DNA of 19,097 nucleotides from Rickettsiales bacterium (lineage in GTDB: Bacteria; Pseudomonadota; Alphaproteobacteria; Rickettsiales; UBA8987). The translations under genes were made by a program, and so were the position numbers. Of the stretch, positions 7,533-14,386 are shown piece by piece. Under the pieces are notes generated by a model. It saw only the letters and a list, made by a program, of their open reading frames with translations. It was not told the origin of the DNA and ran no database searches. The DNA lies in contig JAHDHN010000021.1 of assembly GCA_020631295.1 (NCBI GenBank), positions 1 to 19,097 of the forward strand, written 5' to 3'. Position 1 is the first letter of the stretch; the number at the start of each line of letters is the position of its first letter.

Positions 7533-8564
7533 TTGCACACACATACACATTGGCTACATTGGGCCTGCATGGCCTTGCTGGGTTTGGCGATTATGACTTA
7601 CGGCTATGGCTATCACCAGCTATGGTATAAGCAATCACAGCCAAATGCGGCCGTGCAACAGCATCTGCAGTCACAAGAAGCTTCACATGCAGCCACCCAA
7701 CGGGATATTACAGCGATACAGCAAGAGATGGTAGCACTCTCAGAGCAATTAGCGGCCATGGATGTACGTTTGAAACATTGGAAAACGGAGCTGAAAGAAG
7801 CAGCCGAGCTCACCATTGCTCCGCCTGGTGCTGTGCTATCTGCAGCGCAAGCAACCAGCGCAAAGCCGGTGCAAGCAGAGGCGCCTACGGCCACCACAGA
7901 AGCATTGGAAGCAGCGCAGCAGGAAATTGCTGCCTTGCAAACACAAATACGTCAGATTTCGGATGCGCAGCAAGCACTCAGCAATAATCAGCGCACTCTA
8001 AAGCAGGCGATTGAGCAGGCCAACAGCACTGCCACCAGCAGCCTGGTAAGCCGTGAAGAAAAGCAAGCCTCCATTCCGTATTTATTGCAGCAGCTAAAGG
8101 AAGATATTGCTGCAGACCGGCCCATTGGCGCGGTGACCTCTCTGCTATTGCCATTGCTGGATAGGGATGCGCAAATCAGCCTGCAGCAAGCCTTGCAGCA
8201 TGAAGTTTCCACCTGTGAGAATATTGCCACGCAGCTGGCAGAAGCAGGAAAAGCATATGAAGCTTCCTTGCCAGAAACAGCAGAAGCCACACCCAGCCAA
8301 ACCGAGAAATTGCTGAATATGTTGGGCACGCTCACACCTAAGCAGGATGAGACCAGCCTGTGGCTAGAGCGCATTGATATGGCAGTGGAGCGTAGCCGTG
8401 AGTGTGATATTTCTCAAAGCATTGCGCTGCTGAAAGACGCACCAGAGCCGTTGCAACAAGCACTGCAGGGCTGGCACAAAGCAGCCTCTGCCCGCTTGGC
8501 CCGCAACAAGGAGCTGGCGGAAATTACGGCGGCCATTGCCACGCAATATCAGGATGCAGAATAA
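7533..8564 (+). CDS. Mitofilin (Mic60) family inner-membrane protein
   Basis: 343 residues with a TTG start, chosen because GGAGGGAG (7519-7526) lies six bases before it. The next ATG (7569) would leave that strong site 40 bases away. A single N-terminal membrane anchor (about 13-30, ACMALLGLAIMTYGYGY) is followed by an Ala/Gln-rich coiled coil to about 190 and a conserved C-terminal region (about 195-343). The C-terminal region contains ERIDMAVERSRECDISQSIALL and EPLQQALQGWHKAASARLA, matching the mitofilin signature that ends in a Gly/Trp helix. Bacterial Mic60 is the alphaproteobacterial relative of the mitochondrial cristae-junction protein and shapes intracytoplasmic membranes. Its usual genomic place is between hemD and hemY, as here. 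It is probably co-transcribed with both. The mitofilin label rests on architecture, the C-terminal motif and synteny. Confidence 0.82.
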   Translation: MHTHTHWLHWACMALLGLAIMTYGYGYHQLWYKQSQPNAAVQQHLQSQEASHAATQRDITAIQQEMVALSEQLAAMDVRLKHWKTELKEAAELTIAPPGAVLSAAQATSAKPVQAEAPTATTEALEAAQQEIAALQTQIRQISDAQQALSNNQRTLKQAIEQANSTATSSLVSREEKQASIPYLLQQLKEDIAADRPIGAVTSLLLPLLDRDAQISLQQALQHEVSTCENIATQLAEAGKAYEASLPETAEATPSQTEKLLNMLGTLTPKQDETSLWLERIDMAVERSRECDISQSIALLKDAPEPLQQALQGWHKAASARLARNKELAEITAAIATQYQDAE

Positions 8565-8601
8565 TAGAATAAAACCGTATAGTTAGAGTAGGACAAAACC
8601 C

Positions 8602-10011
8602 ATGAAATTTATCTCCGGCGTGTTTTCATTAGCCTTGCTGATTGCAGTTATTGTGTTTGCTGTGATGGCCACAGGCTGGTTCAACGCCAATCCTGGCACG
8701 GTGACGTTTGACTGGCTGGGCGCCACGTTCACCACCAGTGTGACGCGGCTGGTGCTGCTGTTGCTGGCCGGATTATTTTTGTTCTTCCTGCTGATTCAAG
8801 CCAGTCTGTGGCTGGTAACCGCGCCCAAGCGCCTGCGTCAACGCCGTGCACTGAATCGCTATGAAAAAGCAACCGGCGCGATTACTGATGCGATGCTGGC
8901 CTTAGAGGCCAAGCAACCAAGCCGCCTGAAAAAACAGGTGCAAAAGCTGGAGAAATTGCTGCCAAACCAGGCCATTACCCTATGGACCAAAGGCCGCCTG
9001 CAGGAGCAAGAACAAGATGACGCAGCAGCCAAGCAGAGCTATAATCAGCTGCGCCATCATAAGCGTGCCAAGGGGTCTGCGCTCAGCAATTTGCAGCGTT
9101 TATATAAGGCCGAGGGCAACCATATGGAGGCCATGTACACGGCCGAAAAACTCTTTGCACATGACAGCAGCGCAGAGAATCTGGCCGAATTACTGGCGGC
9201 CTATAAGCGCACCGGCCGGGTGAAAGAGGCACAAAAAGCGCTGGACCAATTTGGTGCGCTCCACCCATTTTCAGGCAAGTCACTGGGTGCTCTTTCCCTC
9301 ACCCAGGAGCGCGCCTTGTGCTTGCTATTGGAAGCCAAGCAGCAATTTGCACGCCGTGATTATCACGCGGCGTATAAGCAAGCAGTGCAGGCGTATAAGC
9401 TTGACCCGCAGCTGATTCCTGCTGCAGAAATTGCCGCGGAATGCGCTATTGCTAACGGCAAGAATAATGCTGCCATGCAGGTGATTGAGGGGCTGTGGGC
9501 GCATGTGCCTTACCGCCCGTTATTGCTGCGCTATCTGGAAATTATGAAAGAAAAAGAGCCGCAAAAGCGCCTGAAACGTGTGCAAAAATGGGTGGCCAAG
9601 AACGGCTCCTATGAAGGGCATGTGGCGCTGGCAGAAATAGCGCTGGACGCCGAGCAGTTTGATACTGCTCGCAGCCATATGGCCAGCGCGCTGCGCTTAA
9701 GGCTCACCAAGCGCGCCTGCAGCGTAATGGCGCAAATTGAATCACGTGATTCAGCAGGTGACCCGTCTTTGGCCGCGAAATGGATTGCCAAAGAAGAACT
9801 GGCCGATGACGATGCGCATTGGCTGTGCAGCAGCTGCGGCACTGCGACGGATGGCTGGCACTTGCATTGCCCAGCATGTGATAGCCAAGAAACCATTCTC
9901 TGGGGCCCGGTGCCTGGCAATAGTACCGCTAGCGAGACCAGAGCGGCTAACGCCCCGAAAGCGCTGGCTTCTTCTACTGACACCACACCCGTATTATTAC
10001 AAAATGAGTAA
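8602..10011 (+). CDS. hemY: HemY-like TPR membrane protein with C-terminal zinc ribbon
   Basis: 469 residues. Two transmembrane helices (about 6-26 and 50-72) form the HemY N-terminal domain; between them WFNANPGTVTFDWLG is typical of the family. A cytoplasmic or periplasmic superhelix of TPR-like repeats follows (about 100-390; for example AKQSYNQLRHHKRAKGSALSNL and QFARRDYHAAYKQAVQAYKLDP). Cys409, Cys412, Cys423 and Cys426 form two CxxC knuckles of a rubredoxin-like zinc ribbon (WLCSSCG...HCPACDS), as in other alphaproteobacterial HemY and in LapB/YciM. The name comes from the heme operon position; this is not the protoporphyrinogen oxidase also called HemY. It may help to organise heme-pathway enzymes at the membrane, but that is inference. 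A TAGGAC site is seven bases before the ATG. It follows mic60 by 37 bases. Confidence 0.88.
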   Translation: MKFISGVFSLALLIAVIVFAVMATGWFNANPGTVTFDWLGATFTTSVTRLVLLLLAGLFLFFLLIQASLWLVTAPKRLRQRRALNRYEKATGAITDAMLALEAKQPSRLKKQVQKLEKLLPNQAITLWTKGRLQEQEQDDAAAKQSYNQLRHHKRAKGSALSNLQRLYKAEGNHMEAMYTAEKLFAHDSSAENLAELLAAYKRTGRVKEAQKALDQFGALHPFSGKSLGALSLTQERALCLLLEAKQQFARRDYHAAYKQAVQAYKLDPQLIPAAEIAAECAIANGKNNAAMQVIEGLWAHVPYRPLLLRYLEIMKEKEPQKRLKRVQKWVAKNGSYEGHVALAEIALDAEQFDTARSHMASALRLRLTKRACSVMAQIESRDSAGDPSLAAKWIAKEELADDDAHWLCSSCGTATDGWHLHCPACDSQETILWGPVPGNSTASETRAANAPKALASSTDTTPVLLQNE

Positions 10012-10041
10012 TGTGTATTTCACGTGAAGCATCGCAGTCAT

Positions 10042-10212
10042 GTCATTCTGATGGAGCGCTAGCGACTGAAGAATCTCGTGCCACTGCAATCGCTCCTTGT
10101 TTTAAAACCGAGTATGTCCCGATGGTAAGTGTCTCTAGAATGGGCATACTGTATTTTCATGAACATCTTACCATCCGGGCATGAGATCCTTCAGCTAACG
10201 CTTCAGGATGAC
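10042..10212. repeat. Palindromic intergenic repeat, family A copy 2
   Basis: The left arm GTCATTCTGATGGAGCGCTA with its extension to CTCGTGCC (10042-10083) is the inverse of the right arm, which runs from GGCATGAGATCCTTCAG to ATGAC (about 10178-10212). A nested inverted pair around GATGGTAAG/CTTACCATC lies inside. The arms match the 5079-5256 copy. Together with the hairpin cluster after it, this repeat fills the 358-base gap between hemY and ahpD; I see no gene there. Confidence 0.8.
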
Positions 10213-10252
10213 GCATAGCTAAGGAAGCATAGCTTGCTTGTTCCCCTTTTAT

Positions 10253-10355
10253 ATAGCATTTTCGAAATTTACCAACGGGAATGCTATGAAAATCACATAG
10301 TGATTTTGCACGGCGAAGCCAGTGGGGCAATTTTATTGATTCCATCAATAAAATT
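10253..10355. repeat. Three consecutive inverted repeats downstream of ahpD
   Basis: ATAGCATT (10253-10260) pairs with AATGCTAT (10280-10287). AAAATCAC-ATA-GTGATTTT follows at 10289-10307. AATTTTATTGAT-tcc-ATCAATAAAATT is a 12-bp perfect stem at 10329-10355, ending 15 bases from the ahpD stop. The last could be a 3'-end hairpin of the ahpC-dps-ahpD transcript, but there is no T-run, so a standard terminator is not claimed. Confidence 0.65.
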
Positions 10356-10369
10356 ATAAAACACTATAC

Positions 10370-10897
10370 TTACCCAATATCCAATGCCTGGGCAGCGGCG
10401 TTTAGCACTGCTGCGATACGGATGGCAGATTGGATACCTGCTTTGCTCACCTCTGCTTTTTGCAGCGCTGTTGTGTGCGCATCAATGCACATGCCGCAAC
10501 CAGCAATGGCAGAGACCGCCAAGCTCATCAGCTCAAAGGTCACCTTATCCACACCAGGTGAGGCCATCACATTCATCCGTAAACCTGCAGGCATGGCGGC
10601 ATACTCCTTATCACTCACCAAATGCACAAAGCGGTAATAAATATTGTTCATCGCCATGACAGTGGCTGCCGCCTTGGCCGCCTCAATCTCTGTGTCAGAC
10701 AGCGTATCTTGCACCTGCTCTGTTACAGCTTCCACCAATTTTGGGTGCTTAATGGCATAGGCCGCCGCCAGGGCAATAGCGTAACTCTGGCTGAGGGTGA
10801 GGCCGTCTAGCGCCTCATCCGACACCACATTGCCCAGATTGATTTTGATATCTTTTGCGTAAGGCTGCAAGGCAGCACGAATCGTTTGTATCGTCAT
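10370..10897 (-). CDS. ahpD: Alkyl hydroperoxidase AhpD
   Basis: 175 residues with the AhpD active site. Glu122, Cys134, Cys137 and His141 (FELMSLAVSAIAGCGMCIDAH) have exactly the spacing of the Mycobacterium tuberculosis residues Glu118, Cys130, Cys133 and His137. In that organism AhpD is a CxxC protein that reduces AhpC, itself re-reduced through lipoylated 2-oxoacid dehydrogenase components. AhpD also has weak peroxidase activity. The helical all-alpha pattern, with a C-terminal IRIAAVLNAAAQALDIG, fits the carboxymuconolactone decarboxylase-like fold. An AAGGAA ribosome site precedes the ATG. It lies 14 bases after dps and is the last gene of the peroxide operon; the AhpC type upstream is the one expected to use AhpD. 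Confidence 0.95.
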   Translation of the reverse strand: MTIQTIRAALQPYAKDIKINLGNVVSDEALDGLTLSQSYAIALAAAYAIKHPKLVEAVTEQVQDTLSDTEIEAAKAAATVMAMNNIYYRFVHLVSDKEYAAMPAGLRMNVMASPGVDKVTFELMSLAVSAIAGCGMCIDAHTTALQKAEVSKAGIQSAIRIAAVLNAAAQALDIG

Positions 10898-10911
10898 GTG
10901 TGTATTCCTTT

Positions 10912-11340
10912 TTATGCGTTATATGCGTTAAGCATCCATAGATGGCTCTCACTTACGGCCAGAATGTCAGACAGCAAGGCTTGGCTAGTGTCATCCTCCT
11001 CTGCTAAGGCCAGCGACTCTTTCAACAGGGCAATATAGGTGCCATAATCCGCAATCAGATGCGCTACCATGTCATCCGAGCCAATGGCTGCTGCTTCCTG
11101 CACATTGCTGTGCGGCAATAATTCTGCCAAGGAAAGCGGCGGATATTCACCCAATTGGCGAATGCGTTCTGCAATGCTATCAGTGTCCTTATAATGCTGC
11201 GTGTATAACGTTTCGAACATATCATGCAGCGCGAAGAAGGCCTTGCCTTCCACATTCCAGTGAAAAGCTTGCGTTTTATAATATAACACCAGGTTGGTGG
11301 CCAGCACGGTGCGCAGTTGGGTAGTAATAGTATTTTTCAT
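10912..11340 (-). CDS. dps: Dps ferritin-like iron-storage / DNA-protection protein
   Basis: 142 residues from the ATG at 11340. The frame stays open to 11448, but that part overlaps ahpC, and AAGGAA upstream of 11340 decides the start. Ferroxidase ligands at the subunit interface are His27 (FHWNVEG), His39 (LHDMFE), Asp54 and Glu58 (DSIAER), with the same spacing as E. coli His51, His63, Asp78 and Glu82. The protein should form a 12-mer that oxidises Fe(II) with peroxide and stores it, limiting Fenton damage. It has no Lys-rich N-terminal tail, so tight DNA binding is doubtful. It is short at the C-terminus compared with E. coli Dps (167 residues). It sits between ahpC (25 bases) and ahpD (14 bases). 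Confidence 0.95.
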   Translation of the reverse strand: MKNTITTQLRTVLATNLVLYYKTQAFHWNVEGKAFFALHDMFETLYTQHYKDTDSIAERIRQLGEYPPLSLAELLPHSNVQEAAAIGSDDMVAHLIADYGTYIALLKESLALAEEDDTSQALLSDILAVSESHLWMLNAYNA

Positions 11341-11365
11341 GGTATGATTCCTTTTTTGTTTAAAG

Positions 11366-11935
11366 TTATGCAGTTGCTTCATTAAGGTCGATTGTTTCAT
11401 CACCCTTGCTCCAATTGCATGGGCATAGCTCGTCGGTTTGCAGCGCATCTAACACGCGCAACACCTCTTTGGGGTTACGGCCCACGCTCAAATCTGTCAC
11501 CATAGAGAAGCGCACAATGCCATCCGGGTCCACAATGAACACAGCACGCTGTGCCACGCCTTCTTCTGGGTCCAAAATGCCCAGAGCGCTGCTTAGCTCT
11601 CGCTTCACATCCGCGAGCATCGGAATGGGCAGATCGCGCAATTCCTCCTGATGCTTGCGCCAGGCCCAATGAGTGAACTCGCTGTCAGTACTGGCAGTGA
11701 GCAGCAATGTGTCACGGTCTTCAAATTCCTCATGCAACGCACCAAAGGCCGCTATCTCTGTGGGGCACACAAAGGTGAAATCTTTGGGGTAAAAGAAAAG
11801 GGTCATCCATTTTCCCTTGGCGCTGTCATTATTTATATCCACAAACACATTATCGATGGTGATGTCATCGAATGGCTTGCCATCCACCGCTTTTAAGTGA
11901 AAAGAGGGGAAGGTGGATCCTACAGAAATAGTCAT
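11366..11935 (-). CDS. ahpC: Peroxiredoxin AhpC (mycobacterial/AhpD-linked type)
   Basis: 189 residues of a thioredoxin-fold peroxiredoxin. The peroxidatic Cys57 is in FTFVCPTEI. Thr54 and the later catalytic Arg in the VQR/VGRNPKEVLR region are in place. The C-terminus LQTDELCPCNWSKGDETI carries Cys171 and Cys173. This two-cysteine C-terminal tail matches M. tuberculosis AhpC (Cys61, Cys174, Cys176), which is reduced by AhpD rather than AhpF. No ahpF is present nearby, and ahpD closes the same operon, which supports that pairing. It reduces hydrogen peroxide, organic peroxides and probably peroxynitrite in the cytoplasm. An AGGATA ribosome site precedes the ATG; the 61-aa ORF ends 19 bases upstream. 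Confidence 0.96.
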   Translation of the reverse strand: MTISVGSTFPSFHLKAVDGKPFDDITIDNVFVDINNDSAKGKWMTLFFYPKDFTFVCPTEIAAFGALHEEFEDRDTLLLTASTDSEFTHWAWRKHQEELRDLPIPMLADVKRELSSALGILDPEEGVAQRAVFIVDPDGIVRFSMVTDLSVGRNPKEVLRVLDALQTDELCPCNWSKGDETIDLNEATA

Positions 11936-11954
11936 GATTTATTATCCTTTTTGG

Positions 11955-12140
11955 TTAATTCGTTTCTGCTGCGTCTGGCTGATCCAGCGCGCAACCTTTG
12001 GTAATAGCAGCATCCAATGCATATCCCTGCTGTGCCAAATAGTGGGCACACTCACAGGGCAGTGAAGACGGGTCGGCATCATCCCCTGCCTCTAATGAGG
12101 CAAGTGCGGTGATACAGAGCAAGTCATCGTCATTATGCAT
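11955..12140 (-). CDS. Small acidic cysteine-containing protein, first gene of the peroxide operon
   Basis: A 61-residue ORF that I do not recognise. It opens the operon ahead of ahpC, with a good ribosome site (GGAG, six bases before the ATG), and ends 19 bases from ahpC, so it is very likely translated. It is strongly acidic (DDD at 4-6; DDAD at 20-23) and has four cysteines, at 9, 29, 31 and 50, including a CEC pair (LPCECAHYLAQQGYALDAAITKGC). Cysteines in a peroxide operon suggest redox or metal binding, but nothing in the sequence proves it. It has no signal peptide or membrane helix. It may be an unannotated small gene in databases. Confidence 0.65.
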   Translation of the reverse strand: MHNDDDLLCITALASLEAGDDADPSSLPCECAHYLAQQGYALDAAITKGCALDQPDAAETN

Positions 12141-12160
12141 TGTTATCTCCTATTAATAAC

Positions 12161-12190
12161 AATATAATGATAGGTACCAACGATGTATAA
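12161..12190 (-). promoter_or_regulatory. Candidate OxyR-activated promoter of the ahpC operon
   Basis: On the minus strand, TTATAC (12190-12185), an 18-base spacer and TATATT (12166-12161) can serve as -35/-10. The poor -35 is normal for an activated promoter. The OxyR site lies directly upstream at 12190-12226, and the predicted start (~12154) leaves a leader with the GGAG site. Confidence 0.4.
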
Positions 12191-12191
12191 T
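12186..12191 (+). promoter_or_regulatory. Candidate -10 box of oxyR
   Basis: A perfect TATAAT on the plus strand, 52 bases before the oxyR ATG; no good -35 is seen. Transcription would start near 12198, so the OxyR motif at 12212-12226 lies just downstream, which would suit autorepression. Confidence 0.4.
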
Positions 12192-12226
12192 CGTTTGATT
12201 GGATGGCAGTGATAGGCGCTGCCTAT
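12190..12226. promoter_or_regulatory. OxyR operator between oxyR and the ahpC operon
   Basis: ATAG-GCGCTGC-CTAT (12212-12226) matches one complete ATAG-N7-CTAT dimer site of the OxyR consensus. Seven bases before it, 12190-12204 is a degenerate second unit beginning ATCG and ending in AT. OxyR binds as a tetramer to two such units. The position upstream of the ahpC promoter and over the oxyR start region fits activation of one and repression of the other. Confidence 0.65.
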
Positions 12227-12243
12227 GGCAAAAAAGGGAATAT

Positions 12244-13116
12244 ATGAACCTACGTGATTTACGCTATGTGGCGGCGGTGGCAGAGCATGGGCATTTTGGC
12301 AAAGCGGCCGATGCATGTTTTGTGAGCCAACCTACTCTAAGCGGGCAGATAAAGAAGCTGGAAGAGCAGCTGGGCGTAGCGCTGTTTGAGCGAGACAATC
12401 GCAATGTGTACCTAACAGAATGCGGCGAAGAGATTGTGAAAATTGCACGGCGCATGCTGCAAGATGCTGCTGCAATAGAGGAACATGCCGCAGCCGCGCA
12501 GCAACCGCTGGGCGGGCGTTTTCGCTTAGGCGCTTTTCCCACCTTATCGCCCTTTATTTTCCCGCCCTTGGTGCAAAAGGTGAAACAACAGCTGCCAGAC
12601 ATGCAGCTGGTGTTGGTGGAAGAAAAAACAGAAATTTTGCTGGAGAAGCTAAAAGCAGCAGAGCTGGATGCTGCCCTGCTGGCGCTGCCGATTATGGATG
12701 CTTCTCTTGCACATAAGGCCTTGTTTGATGATCCATTTTATGTGGCCACTGCACCCAACCATCCGCTTGCTGCACAGAAGCACGTAACGCAGCAAATGCT
12801 TGCCGTACACCCGTTATTGCTGCTGGAAGAGGGCCATTGCTTGCGTGATCAAGCACTGGAATGGTGCCAGATCCATCAGCTGGGTGAAACGCAAGATGTG
12901 CGTGCCACCGGCATTGAAACACTGCGCGAAATGGTGAAGGCTGGCACCGGCATCACGCTCATGCCAGGCACAGCAATCAAAGAAACAGATGCTGATATTT
13001 GCTATATTCCCTTTGCACCGCCAGCACCCAGCCGCACGGTGGGACTGTTCTGGCGCAAAAGCTATGGCCGCCTGGCATTGATCGATGCAATGAGTGAGTT
13101 GGTGGGTGTGCGGTAG
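12244..13116 (+). CDS. oxyR: OxyR, LysR-type peroxide-sensing regulator
   Basis: 290 residues from the ATG at 12244. GGGAA is just upstream; the frame is open to 12199, but no better start is seen. An N-terminal LysR winged helix-turn-helix (1-60; NLRDLRYVAAVAEHGHFGKAADACFVSQPTLSGQIKKLEEQLG) is followed by a periplasmic-binding-type effector domain. EEGHCLRDQALEWC places the redox cysteines at 199 and 208, the same numbers as in E. coli OxyR. Peroxide oxidises them to a disulphide and switches on target promoters. TGIETLREMVKAGTGITLMPGTA is the conserved distal segment. It is divergent from the ahpC operon across 103 bases that hold an OxyR motif. Confidence 0.97.
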   Translation: MNLRDLRYVAAVAEHGHFGKAADACFVSQPTLSGQIKKLEEQLGVALFERDNRNVYLTECGEEIVKIARRMLQDAAAIEEHAAAAQQPLGGRFRLGAFPTLSPFIFPPLVQKVKQQLPDMQLVLVEEKTEILLEKLKAAELDAALLALPIMDASLAHKALFDDPFYVATAPNHPLAAQKHVTQQMLAVHPLLLLEEGHCLRDQALEWCQIHQLGETQDVRATGIETLREMVKAGTGITLMPGTAIKETDADICYIPFAPPAPSRTVGLFWRKSYGRLALIDAMSELVGVR

Positions 13117-13154
13117 TATAGTCACCCTTATTAACAACTTCCTTTCTCAACACC

Positions 13155-13239
13155 CGTCATCCCGTGGTTCATCCACGGGATCTCCTCACAAGGATACGGT
13201 AATCGGCAGGAGATACCGCGGACAAGCCGCGGTATGACG
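13155..13239. repeat. Cruciform repeat, family B copy 1
   Basis: Outer arms CGTCAT (13155-13160) and ATGACG (13234-13239). Inside are stem-loop CCCGTGG-ttcat-CCACGGG, then ATCTCCT pairing with AGGAGAT, then stem-loop ACCGCGG-acaag-CCGCGGT. It has the same layout as 15454-15540. It lies in the 300-base gap between convergent oxyR and folD, which also holds the family C element; I see no gene there. Confidence 0.85.
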
Positions 13240-13261
13240 CAAAATAAGAAGGTATATATAC

Positions 13262-13401
13262 TAATTCCACTTAACTTTTTGCAATCCCTGACAAGCGCAG
13301 CGCAGATCGGGGATCCAGGGTTAACAAGCACATTCTATCGTTTCGCCCTGGGCCCTCGCTTTCGCAAGGGCTACAAAATGGGAAATTGTTAAGTGGAACT
13401 A
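13262..13401. repeat. MITE-like element with terminal inverted repeats and family C core
   Basis: TTCCACTTAAC (13265-13275) and GTTAAGTGGAA (13388-13398) are a perfect 11-bp inverted pair about 134 bases apart end to end. Between them lies a copy of the 6599-6692 repeat (13283-13376) with its hairpin changed to GCCCTCGC-tttc-GCAAGGGC (one mismatch). The copy near hemD lacks these outer ends. No coding capacity is seen. Confidence 0.75.
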
Positions 13402-13416
13402 CTACAGTCACTCTTA

Positions 13417-14292
13417 TTAAGAATGACTATAAAGCCCAGCCTTGAAGGCAGACACGGTGTTATGCAGCAAGCACGCAATGGTCATAGGGCCCACGCCGCC
13501 AGGCACGGGTGTGATGGCGGCGGCTTTTTCTGCCACCTCATCAAAGGCCACATCGCCCACCAATTTGCTGTTACCTTCAGCGTCTGTGATGCGGTTAATG
13601 CCCACATCAATCACCACCGCGCCTTCTTTTACCCAGTCAGCCGTTACCATTTCTGGGCGGCCCACGGCAGCCACCACAATATCGGCTTGCTTTGTTAAGG
13701 CGGTGATGTCTTTGGTGCGGCTGTGGCAAATGCTCACCGTGCAGCTTTCATTCAACAACAATTGTGCCATCGGCTTGCCCACAATGTTGGAGCGGCCAAT
13801 CACCAACGCATGCTTACCGCTTAAATCATCGTTGAAATAATCTTTCAGCATCAGCAAACAACCCAGCGGTGTGCAGGGCACCAGCCCGTCTTGCCCGGTG
13901 GCTAATTTTCCGGTGTTGATCACATGAAAACCGTCCACGTCTTTTTCCGGCGCAATGGCCGCAATCACCGCCTCTTCATCCAGCTGTTTTGGTAAGGGCA
14001 ATTGTACTAAAATACCATGCACATCCTCTTGTGCATTTAGTTCTGCAACCAGTGCCAGCAGCTCTTCTTGCGTGGTGTCTTCCGGTAGCTTGTGTTCAAA
14101 GGAGTGCATGCCACAAGCAACGGTTTGCTTGCCTTTATTGCGCACATACACCTCACTGGCCGGATCACTGCCCACCAGCACCACCGCCAGACCAGGCACC
14201 TTGCCTGTTTCTGCTTTTAATGCGGCTACATCTGCCGCTATTTGCTCACGCAAACCCGCTGCAAAGGCTTTTCCGTCAATGATATGTGTCAT
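13417..14292 (-). CDS. folD: FolD, methylenetetrahydrofolate dehydrogenase / cyclohydrolase
   Basis: 291 residues. FolD interconverts 5,10-methylene-, 5,10-methenyl- and 10-formyl-tetrahydrofolate in the cytoplasm, with NADP+. Tyr49 and Lys53 (EVYVRNKGK) are the catalytic pair that corresponds to E. coli Tyr50/Lys54. GILVQLPLPKQLDE and PEKDVDGFHVINTGKL follow. The Rossmann segment is VIGRSNIVGKPMAQLL, and the C-terminus carries PVPGGVGPMTIACLLHNTV. Length is normal. An AAGGA site precedes the ATG. It is divergent from the XRE-receiver gene. Confidence 0.98.
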   Translation of the reverse strand: MTHIIDGKAFAAGLREQIAADVAALKAETGKVPGLAVVLVGSDPASEVYVRNKGKQTVACGMHSFEHKLPEDTTQEELLALVAELNAQEDVHGILVQLPLPKQLDEEAVIAAIAPEKDVDGFHVINTGKLATGQDGLVPCTPLGCLLMLKDYFNDDLSGKHALVIGRSNIVGKPMAQLLLNESCTVSICHSRTKDITALTKQADIVVAAVGRPEMVTADWVKEGAVVIDVGINRITDAEGNSKLVGDVAFDEVAEKAAAITPVPGGVGPMTIACLLHNTVSAFKAGLYSHS

Positions 14293-14386
14293 GGTTATGT
14301 ATCCTTAATCAAGAAGACCGCGATGTGCCTAAAGAAAAGAACGTGCAAAGACAAGCCTTTTGCCGTATGGGGAGATATGTAGAATA

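Noticed and set aside
9826..9882. Zinc ribbon at the HemY C-terminus as a novel fusion
   Set aside because: This rubredoxin-like knuckle is known in alphaproteobacterial HemY and in LapB.
10157..10348. 63-codon minus-strand ORF in the hemY-ahpD gap
   Set aside because: It runs through the family A palindrome and the hairpin cluster and has no ribosome site; the open frame follows from the repeat sequence.
11341..11448. Longer start for dps
   Set aside because: It would overlap ahpC; the ATG at 11340 has a good ribosome site and gives the normal Dps opening.
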